NCBI GenBank assembly: GCA_964529285.1
Contig: CAZGWK010000011.1
Coordinates: 1 to 64,000 of the forward strand
DNA length: 64,000 nucleotides
From: SURF-21 sp964529285
GTDB lineage: Bacteria > Actinomycetota > Geothermincolia > Geothermincolales > RBG-13-55-18
Direction: 5' to 3'
A model generated the notes under the pieces. The model was not told the origin of the DNA. It saw only the letters and a list, made by a program, of their open reading frames with translations, and did no database searches. A program made the position numbers and the translations under genes. Below, one piece after another: positions 24,922 to 33,444 of the stretch. Position 1 is the stretch's first letter; each line of letters begins with the position of its first letter.

Positions 24922-26940
24922 ATGCTATTGACGATGTCGAAGGTGGAGATCGTAGGGGTCAAAACCCTCTTCTTCCAGGTACTGGAGACCCTGCAGGACC
25001 TGGGTACCCTGCATCTCGAGGACATCACCAAGAAGAAGGGTCCCCGTTACGCTGACCTCGTCCCCATGGAGATGGACCCGGCCATGGAGGAAGAGCGCAC
25101 CCTGCTCCAGAATCTTGCATTGCGCAACAAAGCCATACTCTCCGAGCTGGCTCCGCCGAGGGATAATCCGAACCGCGCAGCCCTGGAGAAGAAATATCAA
25201 TCATTCCAGGGCAAGACCCTGGGAGAGATCTCGGCCATGGTTGACGAGGAGGAGAGAGCCACGCGCGAACTCATCAACTACAAAAACGAGCTGGAAGTGG
25301 AACTGTCCCGCCTCTCAAAATACGAGCCCATCATCAAGAAGGTATACCCCCTGGCCAGCAAGGTGACAGCCAGCGAGCAGTATACTTCTATCGCCCTGCT
25401 TATCGAGGAGCGCTATAAACAGGTGCTCGATTACATCGAAGGGGAGCTGAACAAGATCACCGGCGGGCAGTGCGATGTCTTCTCGGCCCGCGTGGACGAG
25501 AACACACATGCTGCTATCCTGGTCTTCCACAAGCGATTCTCGGAGCAGGTGCACAATTTCCTGGCCACGGAGAATGTGAACCAGGTGCGCCTGCCGACGG
25601 AGCTGGCGGACAAGCCTTACGACGAGGCATTGAAAGAGATCGAGGCCCGTTATGAGGAGATACCGCCCAAGCTGGCGAAGGTCAGGGAAGAACTGGATAA
25701 TTTATCCGAAGAATGGTACGGCACCCTGATAGCCCTCAAGGAATACCTGGCCGACCGTATCGAGTCCCTCGATGCTATCCCCAAGTTCGGCCAGAGCGGC
25801 CACGTCTTCGTCATTACCGGATGGATGCCCTCGGATAAGGTCGCTGAAACCCGCGATCTTCTGCAGGAGAAGTTCGAGGGCAAAGTCGAGCTCACCGAGG
25901 AGATGCCCACCCACGAGGAGATGGAGGAAGCCCCGGTCGCGTTGCAGAACAAGCCGGCGGTAAAGCCCTTCGAGTTTATCTACATGCTCATCAACCCGCC
26001 GAAGTACGGCCACATGGATCCGACCTTCCTGGTGGCTATCTTCTTCCCCATCCTCTTCGGCTTCATGCTGGGGGACATGGGGTACGCCCTGGTATTGATA
26101 GGGCTATCCTTCCTGCTCAAACGCATAATGAGGAAGAGGGAGACTAAAAGCATGTTCTTCGAGCTCTACGCCAACGTGCTTTTGATATCGGCCATATCGA
26201 CTTTCGTCTTCGGCCTGCTCTATTTCGAGTTCTTCGGGGACCTGCTCTTCCGCCTCTTCGGGTGGAAGGATGCTGCGGGGCATCTCGAGGTACAGTGGGT
26301 GTGGGGCTACACGTCCAACGGCGAGCCCTGGGGCTGGCCCCTGGAGCGCATCGCACAGGCCAACGAAGACCTATTTATACTCCTGCTCATCGTGGTCATC
26401 ATTATCGGCATCCTGCACATGAGCGGTGGCCTGATCATCGGCTTGATAGACGGCATAAGGCATCACGACCGCAAGCACGCGGTGGAGAAGGCGGGCTATC
26501 TAGCGTTCTTACTCGGCCTGGTGCTGATATTCGGTTCCCTGTGGGGCTTCCAGGGCATCAAGGGAGTGGGAGTTCCCCTGGGGGCGGTGGTGGCAGTAGC
26601 GGGCGTTGTTATGGCCGGCTGGGGCGGCGGCTTCGGGGGTGGACTGGAGGCGGCCTTGACCTTCGGCAACCTCCTCTCCTACGCCCGTCTCTACGGCATC
26701 GGGTTGGCGTCGGTCATCCTGGCGGAGGTCGCCAACGAACTGGGGGCGGAGTTCGGGAGCGGGGCCATGATCATCCTGGGCGTCGTCGTCGCTGCCCTCC
26801 TGCACACCTTGAACATCGCGCTGGGGGTGCTAAGCCCTTCCATTCAATCATTGCGTCTCAACCTGGTGGAGACGTTCACGAAATTCTACCAGGCAACGGA
26901 TACCGTGTATAAGCCTTTCAAACGATCTGGAGGTGAATAG
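24922..26940 (+). CDS. ntpI: A/V-type ATPase subunit I (a)
   Basis: A 672-residue protein. The N-terminal ~350 residues are soluble with coiled-coil stretches; the C-terminal half has seven to eight membrane helices ('FLVAIFFPILFGFMLGDMGYAL', quoted in part, 'LLSYARLYGIGLASVILA', 'LLHTLNIALGVLSPSIQSLRL'). The Arg in 'YARLYGIGLA' corresponds to the conserved essential arginine region of subunit a. It forms the ion half-channels against the c ring. The start follows 'aaagggagacagcg'. Confidence 0.94.
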   Translation: MLLTMSKVEIVGVKTLFFQVLETLQDLGTLHLEDITKKKGPRYADLVPMEMDPAMEEERTLLQNLALRNKAILSELAPPRDNPNRAALEKKYQSFQGKTLGEISAMVDEEERATRELINYKNELEVELSRLSKYEPIIKKVYPLASKVTASEQYTSIALLIEERYKQVLDYIEGELNKITGGQCDVFSARVDENTHAAILVFHKRFSEQVHNFLATENVNQVRLPTELADKPYDEALKEIEARYEEIPPKLAKVREELDNLSEEWYGTLIALKEYLADRIESLDAIPKFGQSGHVFVITGWMPSDKVAETRDLLQEKFEGKVELTEEMPTHEEMEEAPVALQNKPAVKPFEFIYMLINPPKYGHMDPTFLVAIFFPILFGFMLGDMGYALVLIGLSFLLKRIMRKRETKSMFFELYANVLLISAISTFVFGLLYFEFFGDLLFRLFGWKDAAGHLEVQWVWGYTSNGEPWGWPLERIAQANEDLFILLLIVVIIIGILHMSGGLIIGLIDGIRHHDRKHAVEKAGYLAFLLGLVLIFGSLWGFQGIKGVGVPLGAVVAVAGVVMAGWGGGFGGGLEAALTFGNLLSYARLYGIGLASVILAEVANELGAEFGSGAMIILGVVVAALLHTLNIALGVLSPSIQSLRLNLVETFTKFYQATDTVYKPFKRSGGE

Positions 26941-26941
26941 T

Positions 26942-27163
26942 TTGGAACTTGGTATCATAGCCCTGGCTGCCGCCCTGGCCGTGAGCTTGCCCGCGATAGC
27001 CACCGCCTGGTCACAGTCGAAGATAGGGGCTGCCATGGCGGGAGCTCTGGCGGAGAAGCCGGAACTGGCCGGTAATGCAATCATCATGATAGCCATCCCC
27101 GAGACCATGGTGGTGCTGGGGTTCGTTATCGGCTTCCTCATCACGGGTATGGGGTCGGAGTAG
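26942..27163 (+). CDS. ntpK: A/V-type ATPase subunit K (c), single-hairpin proteolipid
   Basis: A 73-residue rotor subunit with two membrane helices. Glu54 in 'IAIPETMVVLGF' is the ion carrier. Gln25 in helix 1 and Thr55 directly after the Glu are polar residues typical of Na+-binding rings, and the Gln-Glu spacing of 29 equals that of the sodium-pumping Enterococcus hirae NtpK (Gln110-Glu139). TTG 26942 is chosen because 'ggagg' (26929-26933) sits 8 bp before it; the in-frame GTG at 26933 lies within that ribosome binding site. Ion specificity is an inference. Confidence 0.9.
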   Translation: MELGIIALAAALAVSLPAIATAWSQSKIGAAMAGALAEKPELAGNAIIMIAIPETMVVLGFVIGFLITGMGSE

Positions 27164-27234
27164 GAGTAGTGATCCTGCCGGGTAGTGTACGATCGATCCA
27201 TTCTCTATATGTACAATGAGCGGGAAGTGAGGGT

Positions 27235-27843
27235 ATGTCTCTAGAGGACATCCTGCAGGAATTGGACGAACAGTGCCGCCAGGAATGCCAGGCGATCTTC
27301 AACCGGGCTCAAGAGGAGACAAAAGAGCTCCTCGAGAAAGCCGATGAAGAGGCACGGGAGATACGCGATGCTCGCTTGGGCAAAGTAAAGGCCGAGGCGG
27401 AGAGCGAGGCCATCTCCCTCACCTACGCTTCAACGCTGCGATCGAGGAACGCCGTCATCGAGAGCAAGGACCGCATCTCCGAGGAGGCCCTGCGCGCGGC
27501 GGAGGAAAAGCTCGCGGCGTTGAGGCCTGGGGACGCTTACCCGTCCATCCTGGAGAGGCTGCTCGCGGAAGCCCTGGCGCGATTCAACGGCAAGGTCATC
27601 GTTAGAATCGACCCCCGGGACAGGGAGCTGGCGGAGGGCCTGCTGCGCAAGCACGGCGGGGAATACGAGCTCGCATGCGATATCGAGACATCGGGGGGGC
27701 TGATCGTCTCCGACCCGGAGAAAAAGGTAATGATAATCAATACGGTCGAAGAAAGGTTGAACCGCGCGCGCCAGAGATTGCGCATGCAGGTCCACGACAT
27801 CCTCTTCGGTGAGGAGGGAAAAGCCGCAACCGGAGGGGGTTAG
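27235..27843 (+). CDS. ntpE: A/V-type ATPase subunit E
   Basis: A 202-residue peripheral-stalk subunit. The N-terminal helix is charged and coiled-coil-forming ('QEETKELLEKADEEAREI'); the C-terminal mixed domain has 'YPSILERLLAEAL' and 'GGLIVSDPEKKVMIINTVEERL' in part, as in family members. ATG 27235 follows 'gggaagtgagggt'. It sits 71 bp after subunit K and 40 bp before subunit C. Confidence 0.92.
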   Translation: MSLEDILQELDEQCRQECQAIFNRAQEETKELLEKADEEAREIRDARLGKVKAEAESEAISLTYASTLRSRNAVIESKDRISEEALRAAEEKLAALRPGDAYPSILERLLAEALARFNGKVIVRIDPRDRELAEGLLRKHGGEYELACDIETSGGLIVSDPEKKVMIINTVEERLNRARQRLRMQVHDILFGEEGKAATGGG

Positions 27844-27883
27844 ACCCCCTCTTTCGCTTCATGGTCGGAGGGGTTTTACGAAA

Positions 27884-28978
27884 ATGGTTCAGGTACCGCT
27901 TAAGGATTATGGTTACGCCAACGCCAGGGTCAAAGCCATGAAGTCGAGGCTGATTGACAGGCATACCTTCGACGAGCTGCTGGCGGCGGACGATTACCGG
28001 CGCGCCCTGGGAATACTGGAAGTTACCGAATACGCCAGCGATATCGAAGAAGTCGTGCTGCAGGGCCTCAGGCCCACGGACATCGACCGTGCGTTCAACA
28101 ACAACCTGATCAGGAACTTCAGCAAGATAAAGGATTTCATCACGGGAAGGCCGGGCGAGTTGATCGATGCCCTGCTCGGCCGCTGGGATCTGTACAACCT
28201 GAAGACGCTTCTGCGGGGAAAAAGGGCCCTGATTCCCAAGGCGGAGATAACGCGCAACCTGGTGCCGATCGGGAACCTGGACTTGCCGGTGCTTGAGGAG
28301 ATCATAAGTCAGCCCGACCTGCGCGCTTCCCTTGACGCAATCGTCATGTTCAGTCCGCAATGGAAGATATCCTACGGCCGGGCGGTGACGGACTCTCTTG
28401 CAGAATATATCAAGGAACGCGATCTCTCCGTCGTCGAAATAAATCTCGACAAGCTCCACTACAGCGAAGTATCGGAGGTGGTGAAAGGTCTGGATAATAA
28501 TTCCAGGCTGGCCCGGCAGGTAGTCGAGCTGGAAGTTGATGTCATGAACATCGAGACCCTGCTGCGCCTGTGTGGCCTTCAGATGGGTGGGAGCAAAGCG
28601 CAGACCTATTACGTGCCGGGCGGCAGTATGAGCCGCGACGATTTCGAGCAATACTCCCACCTGGGACAGCTCGAGGACCTTGTGGACCTGTTGTCGCGCG
28701 AGACGCCTTTCGGCGAGGCGCTGCAGAGGGCAATGAGGACATACGAGGAGAAGGGCGATGCGGTTTTCCAGGACGAACTGGAGCAGCACGTCATCAGAAA
28801 ATGCATCAACATATCACAGGATCCGCTGGGGCTGGGGGTCATCATCGAATATATGTGGAAAAAATACCTGGAAATCACCAACCTGCGTATAATTATCCGT
28901 GGAAAGAACATCAGCATGATCGAATCCCAGATTCGCAAAGAGCTTTTCATGTGGAACGAAGGAGAAGGGCAGAGATGA
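27884..28978 (+). CDS. ntpC: A/V-type ATPase subunit C (d)
   Basis: A 364-residue, mostly helical central-stalk cap protein. 'YGYANARVKAMKSRL' at the N-terminus and 'YIKERDLSVVEINLDKLHY' mid-protein are family-like; the C-terminal 'LEITNLRIIIRGKNISM' is a hallmark of subunit C. ATG 27884 ('MVQVPLKDYGYANAR') is preferred over an in-frame start at 27809 that lies within the end of ntpE. It couples the rotor ring to the DF axle. Confidence 0.92.
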   Translation: MVQVPLKDYGYANARVKAMKSRLIDRHTFDELLAADDYRRALGILEVTEYASDIEEVVLQGLRPTDIDRAFNNNLIRNFSKIKDFITGRPGELIDALLGRWDLYNLKTLLRGKRALIPKAEITRNLVPIGNLDLPVLEEIISQPDLRASLDAIVMFSPQWKISYGRAVTDSLAEYIKERDLSVVEINLDKLHYSEVSEVVKGLDNNSRLARQVVELEVDVMNIETLLRLCGLQMGGSKAQTYYVPGGSMSRDDFEQYSHLGQLEDLVDLLSRETPFGEALQRAMRTYEEKGDAVFQDELEQHVIRKCINISQDPLGLGVIIEYMWKKYLEITNLRIIIRGKNISMIESQIRKELFMWNEGEGQR

Positions 28979-28999
28979 GCGGGACAGAGGTGAGGGCGG

Positions 29000-29341
29000 T
29001 TGTATAAAGCCATTGTGGTCACCGATCCCGAGACGGCGGACGGTTTTCGCCTCGCCGGTGTCAGCGTGGTGGAGGTGGAAGAACCCGAGCAGGCGTTGGA
29101 GCAGATAAAGCTGCTCCTGGACAACCCGGAAACGGGGATCCTGGCCGTCAACGAGAGTTTCTACGATGCCATCGACGAGAAGACGAAACAGAAGATAGAC
29201 GCTATATACAGGCCTATTGTCATCCCGCTGCCGGTGAAGGAGGCGGTTGAGATGGTAGGGGAGCGCAGGGCGTACCTGGCACGCCTCATCCACCGCGCCA
29301 TCGGCTTCGATATAACCCTGCGGGCAGGCGAGGGTGAATAA
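29000..29341 (+). CDS. ntpF: A/V-type ATPase subunit F
   Basis: A 113-residue small central-stalk subunit. 'YKAIVVTDPETADGFRLAGV' at the N-terminus and 'GILAVNESFYDAID' plus 'RPIVIPLP' match the family. The start is TTG 29000, 22 bp after subunit C, with 'gaggtgaggg' upstream. It binds subunit D and regulates ATP hydrolysis. Confidence 0.92.
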   Translation: MYKAIVVTDPETADGFRLAGVSVVEVEEPEQALEQIKLLLDNPETGILAVNESFYDAIDEKTKQKIDAIYRPIVIPLPVKEAVEMVGERRAYLARLIHRAIGFDITLRAGEGE

Positions 29342-29407
29342 GCGCCACGACGTGTTGATAAAAAGCATACGGTAGTGAGATAGGACGGAAGACGGGAGAG
29401 TTTCGGT

Positions 29408-31156
29408 ATGATCGAGGGAACAATTGCGAAGGTATCCGGGCCCGTGGTAAGCGCGGAGGGCATGTCCGGTGCCAAGATGTACGATATCACCAGGGTGGGC
29501 GAGCTCGGGCTGATCGGAGAGGTAGTCCGGCTCGATGGCGACATGGCGATCATACAGGTGTATGAGGATACATCGGGTTTATATGTAGGCGAGAAGGTGG
29601 CCTGCAGCGAGGAGCCCCTTCTCCTCGAACTAGGCCCCGGCCTTCTGGGTTCCATATATGACGGGATCCAGAGAAGGCTGGTGGATATCGCCGACGAGCA
29701 CGGCGACTTCATGGTGCGAGGCGTCACTACGGCGGCCCTGCCGCGCGACCGCACCTGGACGTTCGAGCCCATGCTGGAGGAGGGCGACGAGGTAGCCGAG
29801 GGAGATATCGTGGGAGAGGTGCAGGAGACCAACCACATAGCCCACCGCATCATGGTCCCGCCCGGAATGTCCGGGAAGATCGCCGAGATAAGGGAAGGCG
29901 AGTTTGCCGTGCATGAAGTTGTCGCCGTCCTGGACGGCGGCGGGGAGATAAGGCTGCACCAGACCTGGCCCGCCCGCGTGCCCCGGCCGGTGTTAAGAAA
30001 AGAGAATCCCACCGTGCCCTTCATCACCGGCACACGCATCCTCGATACCTTCTTCCCCATCGCCCAGGGCGGATACAGCATCATCCCCGGCGGCTTCGGC
30101 ACCGGTAAGACGGTCACCGAGACCACCCTGGCCAAGTGGGCCGATGCCGATATCGTGATCTACATCGGTTGCGGCGAGAGGGGAAACGAGATCACCGAGG
30201 TGCTGGCGGAGTTCCCGAGCCTCATAGACCCCAAGACGGGGGCACCCCTCATGCAGCGCACCATCCTGGTCGCCAATACCTCCAACATGCCCGTGGCCGC
30301 CCGCGAGGCATCCATCTATACCGGTATAACTCTGGCTGAATACTATAGGGATATGGGCTACAACGTAGCGCTGATGGCCGATTCCACCTCGCGTTGGGGG
30401 GAAGCGCTGCGCGAGGTATCGGGGCGCCTTGAGGAGATGCCCGGAGAGGAGGGTTACCCGGCGTACCTTGCAACCCGCCTGGCCGACTTCTACGAACGAT
30501 GCGGCCGTGCGGTCTGCCTGGGCAGCGACGAACGCATGGGTTCCATAACCGCCATCGGGGCGGTATCGCCTCCCGGAGGCGACTTCTCGGAGCCCATGAC
30601 CCAGAACTCGCTGCGCATAACCGGCGCTTTCTGGGCGCTTGACACCTCGCTGGCCTACCGCCGCCACTTCCCGGCCATAAGCTGGACGAAGAGCTACACC
30701 CTCTATCTCGACCAGGTGCAGGAATGGTATCTCAAGAACGTGGCCGATGACTGGAGGGCCTTGCGCGACAAAGCCATGAGCCTGCTGCAGAAAGAGGTGG
30801 AGCTGCAGGAGATAGTGCAGCTGGTGGGCCCGGATGCTCTGCCAGATTTCGCCAAGGCGGTACTGGAGACCACGCGTATGCTGCGGGAGGATTATCTGCA
30901 GCAGTTCGCTTTCTCCGATACCGACGCATTCTGTTCCCTTCGCAAACAGCATCTTATGCTCAAGGCCATCCTCACATACTACGATTGTCTGGAGGAGGTG
31001 CTGGTGCAGGGGGTGCCGCTGCGGCAGGCGACCGAGAATCCCATAAAAACGGAGATAGCGCGCATGAAGGATGTTACGTCCGAAGAGGCGGAGGAGAAGA
31101 TAACGGAGCTCATGGACAGGATCCAGCGGGAAATGCGGTCCTTGAGCGAATGGTAA
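29408..31156 (+). CDS. ntpA: A/V-type ATPase catalytic subunit A
   Basis: A 582-residue catalytic subunit. The P-loop 'GGFGTGKTVTE' is near residue 229; 'GCGERGNEITEVL', 'SSDERMGSITAIGAVSPPGGDFSEP' in part, and the subunit A-specific non-homologous insert (about residues 110-200) are present. ATG 29408 gives the canonical 'MIEGTIAKVSGPVV'. It hydrolyses or synthesises ATP at the A/B interface. Length is normal. Confidence 0.97.
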   Translation: MIEGTIAKVSGPVVSAEGMSGAKMYDITRVGELGLIGEVVRLDGDMAIIQVYEDTSGLYVGEKVACSEEPLLLELGPGLLGSIYDGIQRRLVDIADEHGDFMVRGVTTAALPRDRTWTFEPMLEEGDEVAEGDIVGEVQETNHIAHRIMVPPGMSGKIAEIREGEFAVHEVVAVLDGGGEIRLHQTWPARVPRPVLRKENPTVPFITGTRILDTFFPIAQGGYSIIPGGFGTGKTVTETTLAKWADADIVIYIGCGERGNEITEVLAEFPSLIDPKTGAPLMQRTILVANTSNMPVAAREASIYTGITLAEYYRDMGYNVALMADSTSRWGEALREVSGRLEEMPGEEGYPAYLATRLADFYERCGRAVCLGSDERMGSITAIGAVSPPGGDFSEPMTQNSLRITGAFWALDTSLAYRRHFPAISWTKSYTLYLDQVQEWYLKNVADDWRALRDKAMSLLQKEVELQEIVQLVGPDALPDFAKAVLETTRMLREDYLQQFAFSDTDAFCSLRKQHLMLKAILTYYDCLEEVLVQGVPLRQATENPIKTEIARMKDVTSEEAEEKITELMDRIQREMRSLSEW

Positions 31157-31180
31157 TGGATAGAAAGCGGGAGAGATAAG

Positions 31181-32602
31181 ATGTCGAACGGAAGTGTTTC
31201 CCTGGCCACGACTGAGTACCGTACGGTGGGGGAAGTCGCCGGCCCCCTGCTTTTTGTGAGCAAAGTCAAGGGCGCGGCCTATAACGAGATGGTGGAGATA
31301 CACAGCGCGGACGGTAGCACCAAGTACGGCCAGGTGATAGAGCTCGCGGGCGAACTGGCCGTGGTGCAGGTCTTCGGCCCCACGGCCGGACTGGACGTGG
31401 ACAAGACCAGCGTACGTTTCCGGGGCGAAGTGGCCAAGATGCCTTGCTCCGTCAACCTGCTGGGGCGCATCCTCAACGGCATGGGCCTGCCTATCGACGG
31501 GGGCCCCGATGTCTTTCCGGAGGAGGAGAGGGAGATAGGCGGCTCTCCCATCAATCCCTGGAGCCGCGAGGAACCGCGCGACTTTATCCAGACCGGAATA
31601 TCCGCCATCGATGGCCTCAACACCCTGGTGCGCGGACAGAAACTCCCTATCTTCTCGGGTGCGGGTCTTCCCGGCAACGAACTCGCCGCTGCCATAGTGA
31701 GGAACGCCAGGATCATGGGGGGAGAGGAGTTCGCCATCGTCTTCGCCGCCATGGGCATCACCCGCCGCGAGGCCTCCTTCTTCCAGGACAGCTTTGCGCG
31801 ATCGGGCGCCCTCGAGAGGGTGGTCTTCTTCAATAATCTCGCCGACGACCCCGCCGTTGAGAGGTTGCTGACTCCTCGCTGCGCCCTCACCGTAGCCGAG
31901 TTTCTCGCCTTCGAGCATGACATGCAGGTGCTGGTGATCCTCACCGACATGACCAACTATTGTGAGGCACTGCGTGAGATCTCCACCGCGCGCGAGGAGG
32001 TACCCGGACGCCGCGGCTATCCCGGTTACATGTACACCGACCTGGCCTCGCTTTACGAGCGTGCCGGGCGCATCAAGGGCAAGCCTGGTTCCGTCACCCA
32101 GGTGCCCATCCTGGCCATGCCCGACGACGATATCACCCATCCTATACCGGACCTCACCGGGTATATCACCGAGGGACAGATCGTGCTCTCGCGCCAGCTG
32201 CACCGCCGGGGTATCTTCCCCTGTATCGACGTGCTTCCCTGCCTCTCGCGTCTTATGAACCTGGGCATCGGAGAGGGTCGCACCAGGGGGGATCACCGCG
32301 GCGTCGCCGACCAGCTCTACGCCTACTACGCGGAGGGTGTGGACCTGCGCCGCCTGGTTGCTATCGTAGGCGAGGAGGCATTGACGGACATGGACCGTAT
32401 GGCTTTGAAGTTCGCCGATGCCTTCGAGCAGAATTATCTCGACCAGAAGGACGAGAACCGACAGCTGGAGCAGACGTTGGAGCTGGGATGGAAGCTTATA
32501 AGCATGATGCCGAAGGACACTATCAAGCGCATCAACATGGACTTCGTGGAAAAATACTACGATCCCGATATGACTGCGGATCTCGCCGTGAGCGAAGAAT
32601 GA
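31181..32602 (+). CDS. ntpB: A/V-type ATPase regulatory subunit B
   Basis: A 473-residue non-catalytic subunit. As in the family, the P-loop is replaced: 'FSGAGLPGNELAAAI'. Other matches are 'GRILNGMGLPIDGGP', 'MTNYCEALREISTAREEVPGRRGYPGYMY' in part and 'SRLMNLGIGEGRTRGDH'. ATG 31181 follows 'gcgggagagataag'. It lies 24 bp after subunit A and 31 bp before subunit D. Confidence 0.97.
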   Translation: MSNGSVSLATTEYRTVGEVAGPLLFVSKVKGAAYNEMVEIHSADGSTKYGQVIELAGELAVVQVFGPTAGLDVDKTSVRFRGEVAKMPCSVNLLGRILNGMGLPIDGGPDVFPEEEREIGGSPINPWSREEPRDFIQTGISAIDGLNTLVRGQKLPIFSGAGLPGNELAAAIVRNARIMGGEEFAIVFAAMGITRREASFFQDSFARSGALERVVFFNNLADDPAVERLLTPRCALTVAEFLAFEHDMQVLVILTDMTNYCEALREISTAREEVPGRRGYPGYMYTDLASLYERAGRIKGKPGSVTQVPILAMPDDDITHPIPDLTGYITEGQIVLSRQLHRRGIFPCIDVLPCLSRLMNLGIGEGRTRGDHRGVADQLYAYYAEGVDLRRLVAIVGEEALTDMDRMALKFADAFEQNYLDQKDENRQLEQTLELGWKLISMMPKDTIKRINMDFVEKYYDPDMTADLAVSEE

Positions 32603-32633
32603 TCCCGGCGGCGTGACTTAGGACAGGAGCCAG

Positions 32634-33293
32634 ATGGAGCAGGTCCACCCGACTAGGAGCGAACTTCTCAAGCGCAAGGCCAACCGTGCCCTTGCGGACC
32701 AGGGAATGAACCTGCTCAAGCGCAAGCGCGATGCCCTGCTGGCTGAGTTCATGCCGATAATCGACGAGACCATGCGTCTTTCCCTGCGCCTGGAACGTGT
32801 AACCGCGGATGCCCAGTTCGACCTGGCCATGGCCAAAGCCAAGGACGGCGGCCCGAAGGTGCGCTCGGCATCTTACGCGTCACAGGGCGAGGTGCTGGTG
32901 GATATCACCGGTACTCACGTCATGGGAGTGCCCATTCCGGTGATCCGCAAGGGGCAGAGCACCATGCGCAACGTCCTCAAGCGTGGCTACGGCATAACGG
33001 GGGTATCGAGCAGGGTCGATAGCGCGGCGGAGAAGTTCGAGGAGATCATCGACGTCATCATCGAATCCGCGGACATCGAAACGCGCCTGCGGCGCCTGGG
33101 GGAGGAGTTACGCAAGACCAACCGCCGCGTCAATGCCCTGGAGAACATCGTCATCCCCGACTACGACGAACAGATAAAGTTCATCCAGATGAGCCTGGAG
33201 GAACGCGCGCGAGAGGATATCTTCCGCCTCAAGAAAGTCAAGAAAGCCCTGGAGCGCAAGGAAGCCGAGCGCTTCGAACGCATGCACTCATAG
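32634..33293 (+). CDS. ntpD: A/V-type ATPase subunit D
   Basis: A 219-residue axle subunit with long N- and C-terminal helices. 'HPTRSELLKRKANRALADQG' and 'LLKRKRDALLAEFM' at the N-terminus and 'RRVNALENIVIPDY' in the C-terminal helix are family signatures. ATG 32634 follows 'gacaggagccag'. It is the last gene of the operon; a palindromic element begins 5 bp after its stop and may fold at the transcript end. Confidence 0.95.
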   Translation: MEQVHPTRSELLKRKANRALADQGMNLLKRKRDALLAEFMPIIDETMRLSLRLERVTADAQFDLAMAKAKDGGPKVRSASYASQGEVLVDITGTHVMGVPIPVIRKGQSTMRNVLKRGYGITGVSSRVDSAAEKFEEIIDVIIESADIETRLRRLGEELRKTNRRVNALENIVIPDYDEQIKFIQMSLEERAREDIFRLKKVKKALERKEAERFERMHS

Positions 33294-33297
33294 ACCC

Positions 33298-33343
33298 GGG
33301 GTCAGCCCTCCATTTTCAACATCGGGGGTCAGGCCTCAACATA
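33298..33343. repeat. Palindromic-family element (ggggtcag), copy 3
   Basis: Two head-to-tail arms, 'ggggtcagccctccatt' (33298-33314) and 'ggggtcaggcctcaacat' (from 33325). The segment 33298-33330 is nearly identical to the reverse complement of 13844-13871, with base differences at only a few positions. It follows the stop of the ATPase operon, as copy 2 follows ftsH. Confidence 0.65.
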
Positions 33344-33363
33344 CGGGAATGTAAGGCGATTGG

Positions 33364-33412
33364 CACCGTCGCGCCAAAGACGTAAATGTCGCTTACGCGA
33401 TTCAGGCTGTCG
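33364..33412. repeat. Second short intergenic repeat, copy 1
   Basis: 'caccgtcgcg' (33364-33373) and a 26-bp block (33387-33412, containing 'gtcgcttacgcgat') recur at 49673-49682 and 49701-49726; the 26-bp blocks differ at one base. Both copies lie directly 3' of a palindromic element and shortly before an extended -10 promoter. Confidence 0.6.
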
Positions 33413-33428
33413 GGGGAGATTGCGCAGA

Positions 33429-33437
33429 TGGTATCAT
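33429..33437 (+). promoter_or_regulatory. Extended -10 promoter of murA, probably leaderless
   Basis: 'tggtatcat' (TG at 33429-33430, -10 at 33432-33437) ends 7 nt before the murA ATG at 33445, so transcription should begin at or next to the start codon. No Shine-Dalgarno sequence is present. The stretch through the ATG resembles the one before the histidine kinase at 49788. Confidence 0.6.
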
Positions 33438-33444
33438 TTCCGTT

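Noticed and set aside
29993..32296. A 767-codon open frame on the minus strand
   Set aside because: It lies wholly opposite the conserved ATPase A and B genes, has no recognisable motif, and is explained by high GC content. The same applies to long minus-strand frames at 54-1700, 12573-13772 and 39475-40794.
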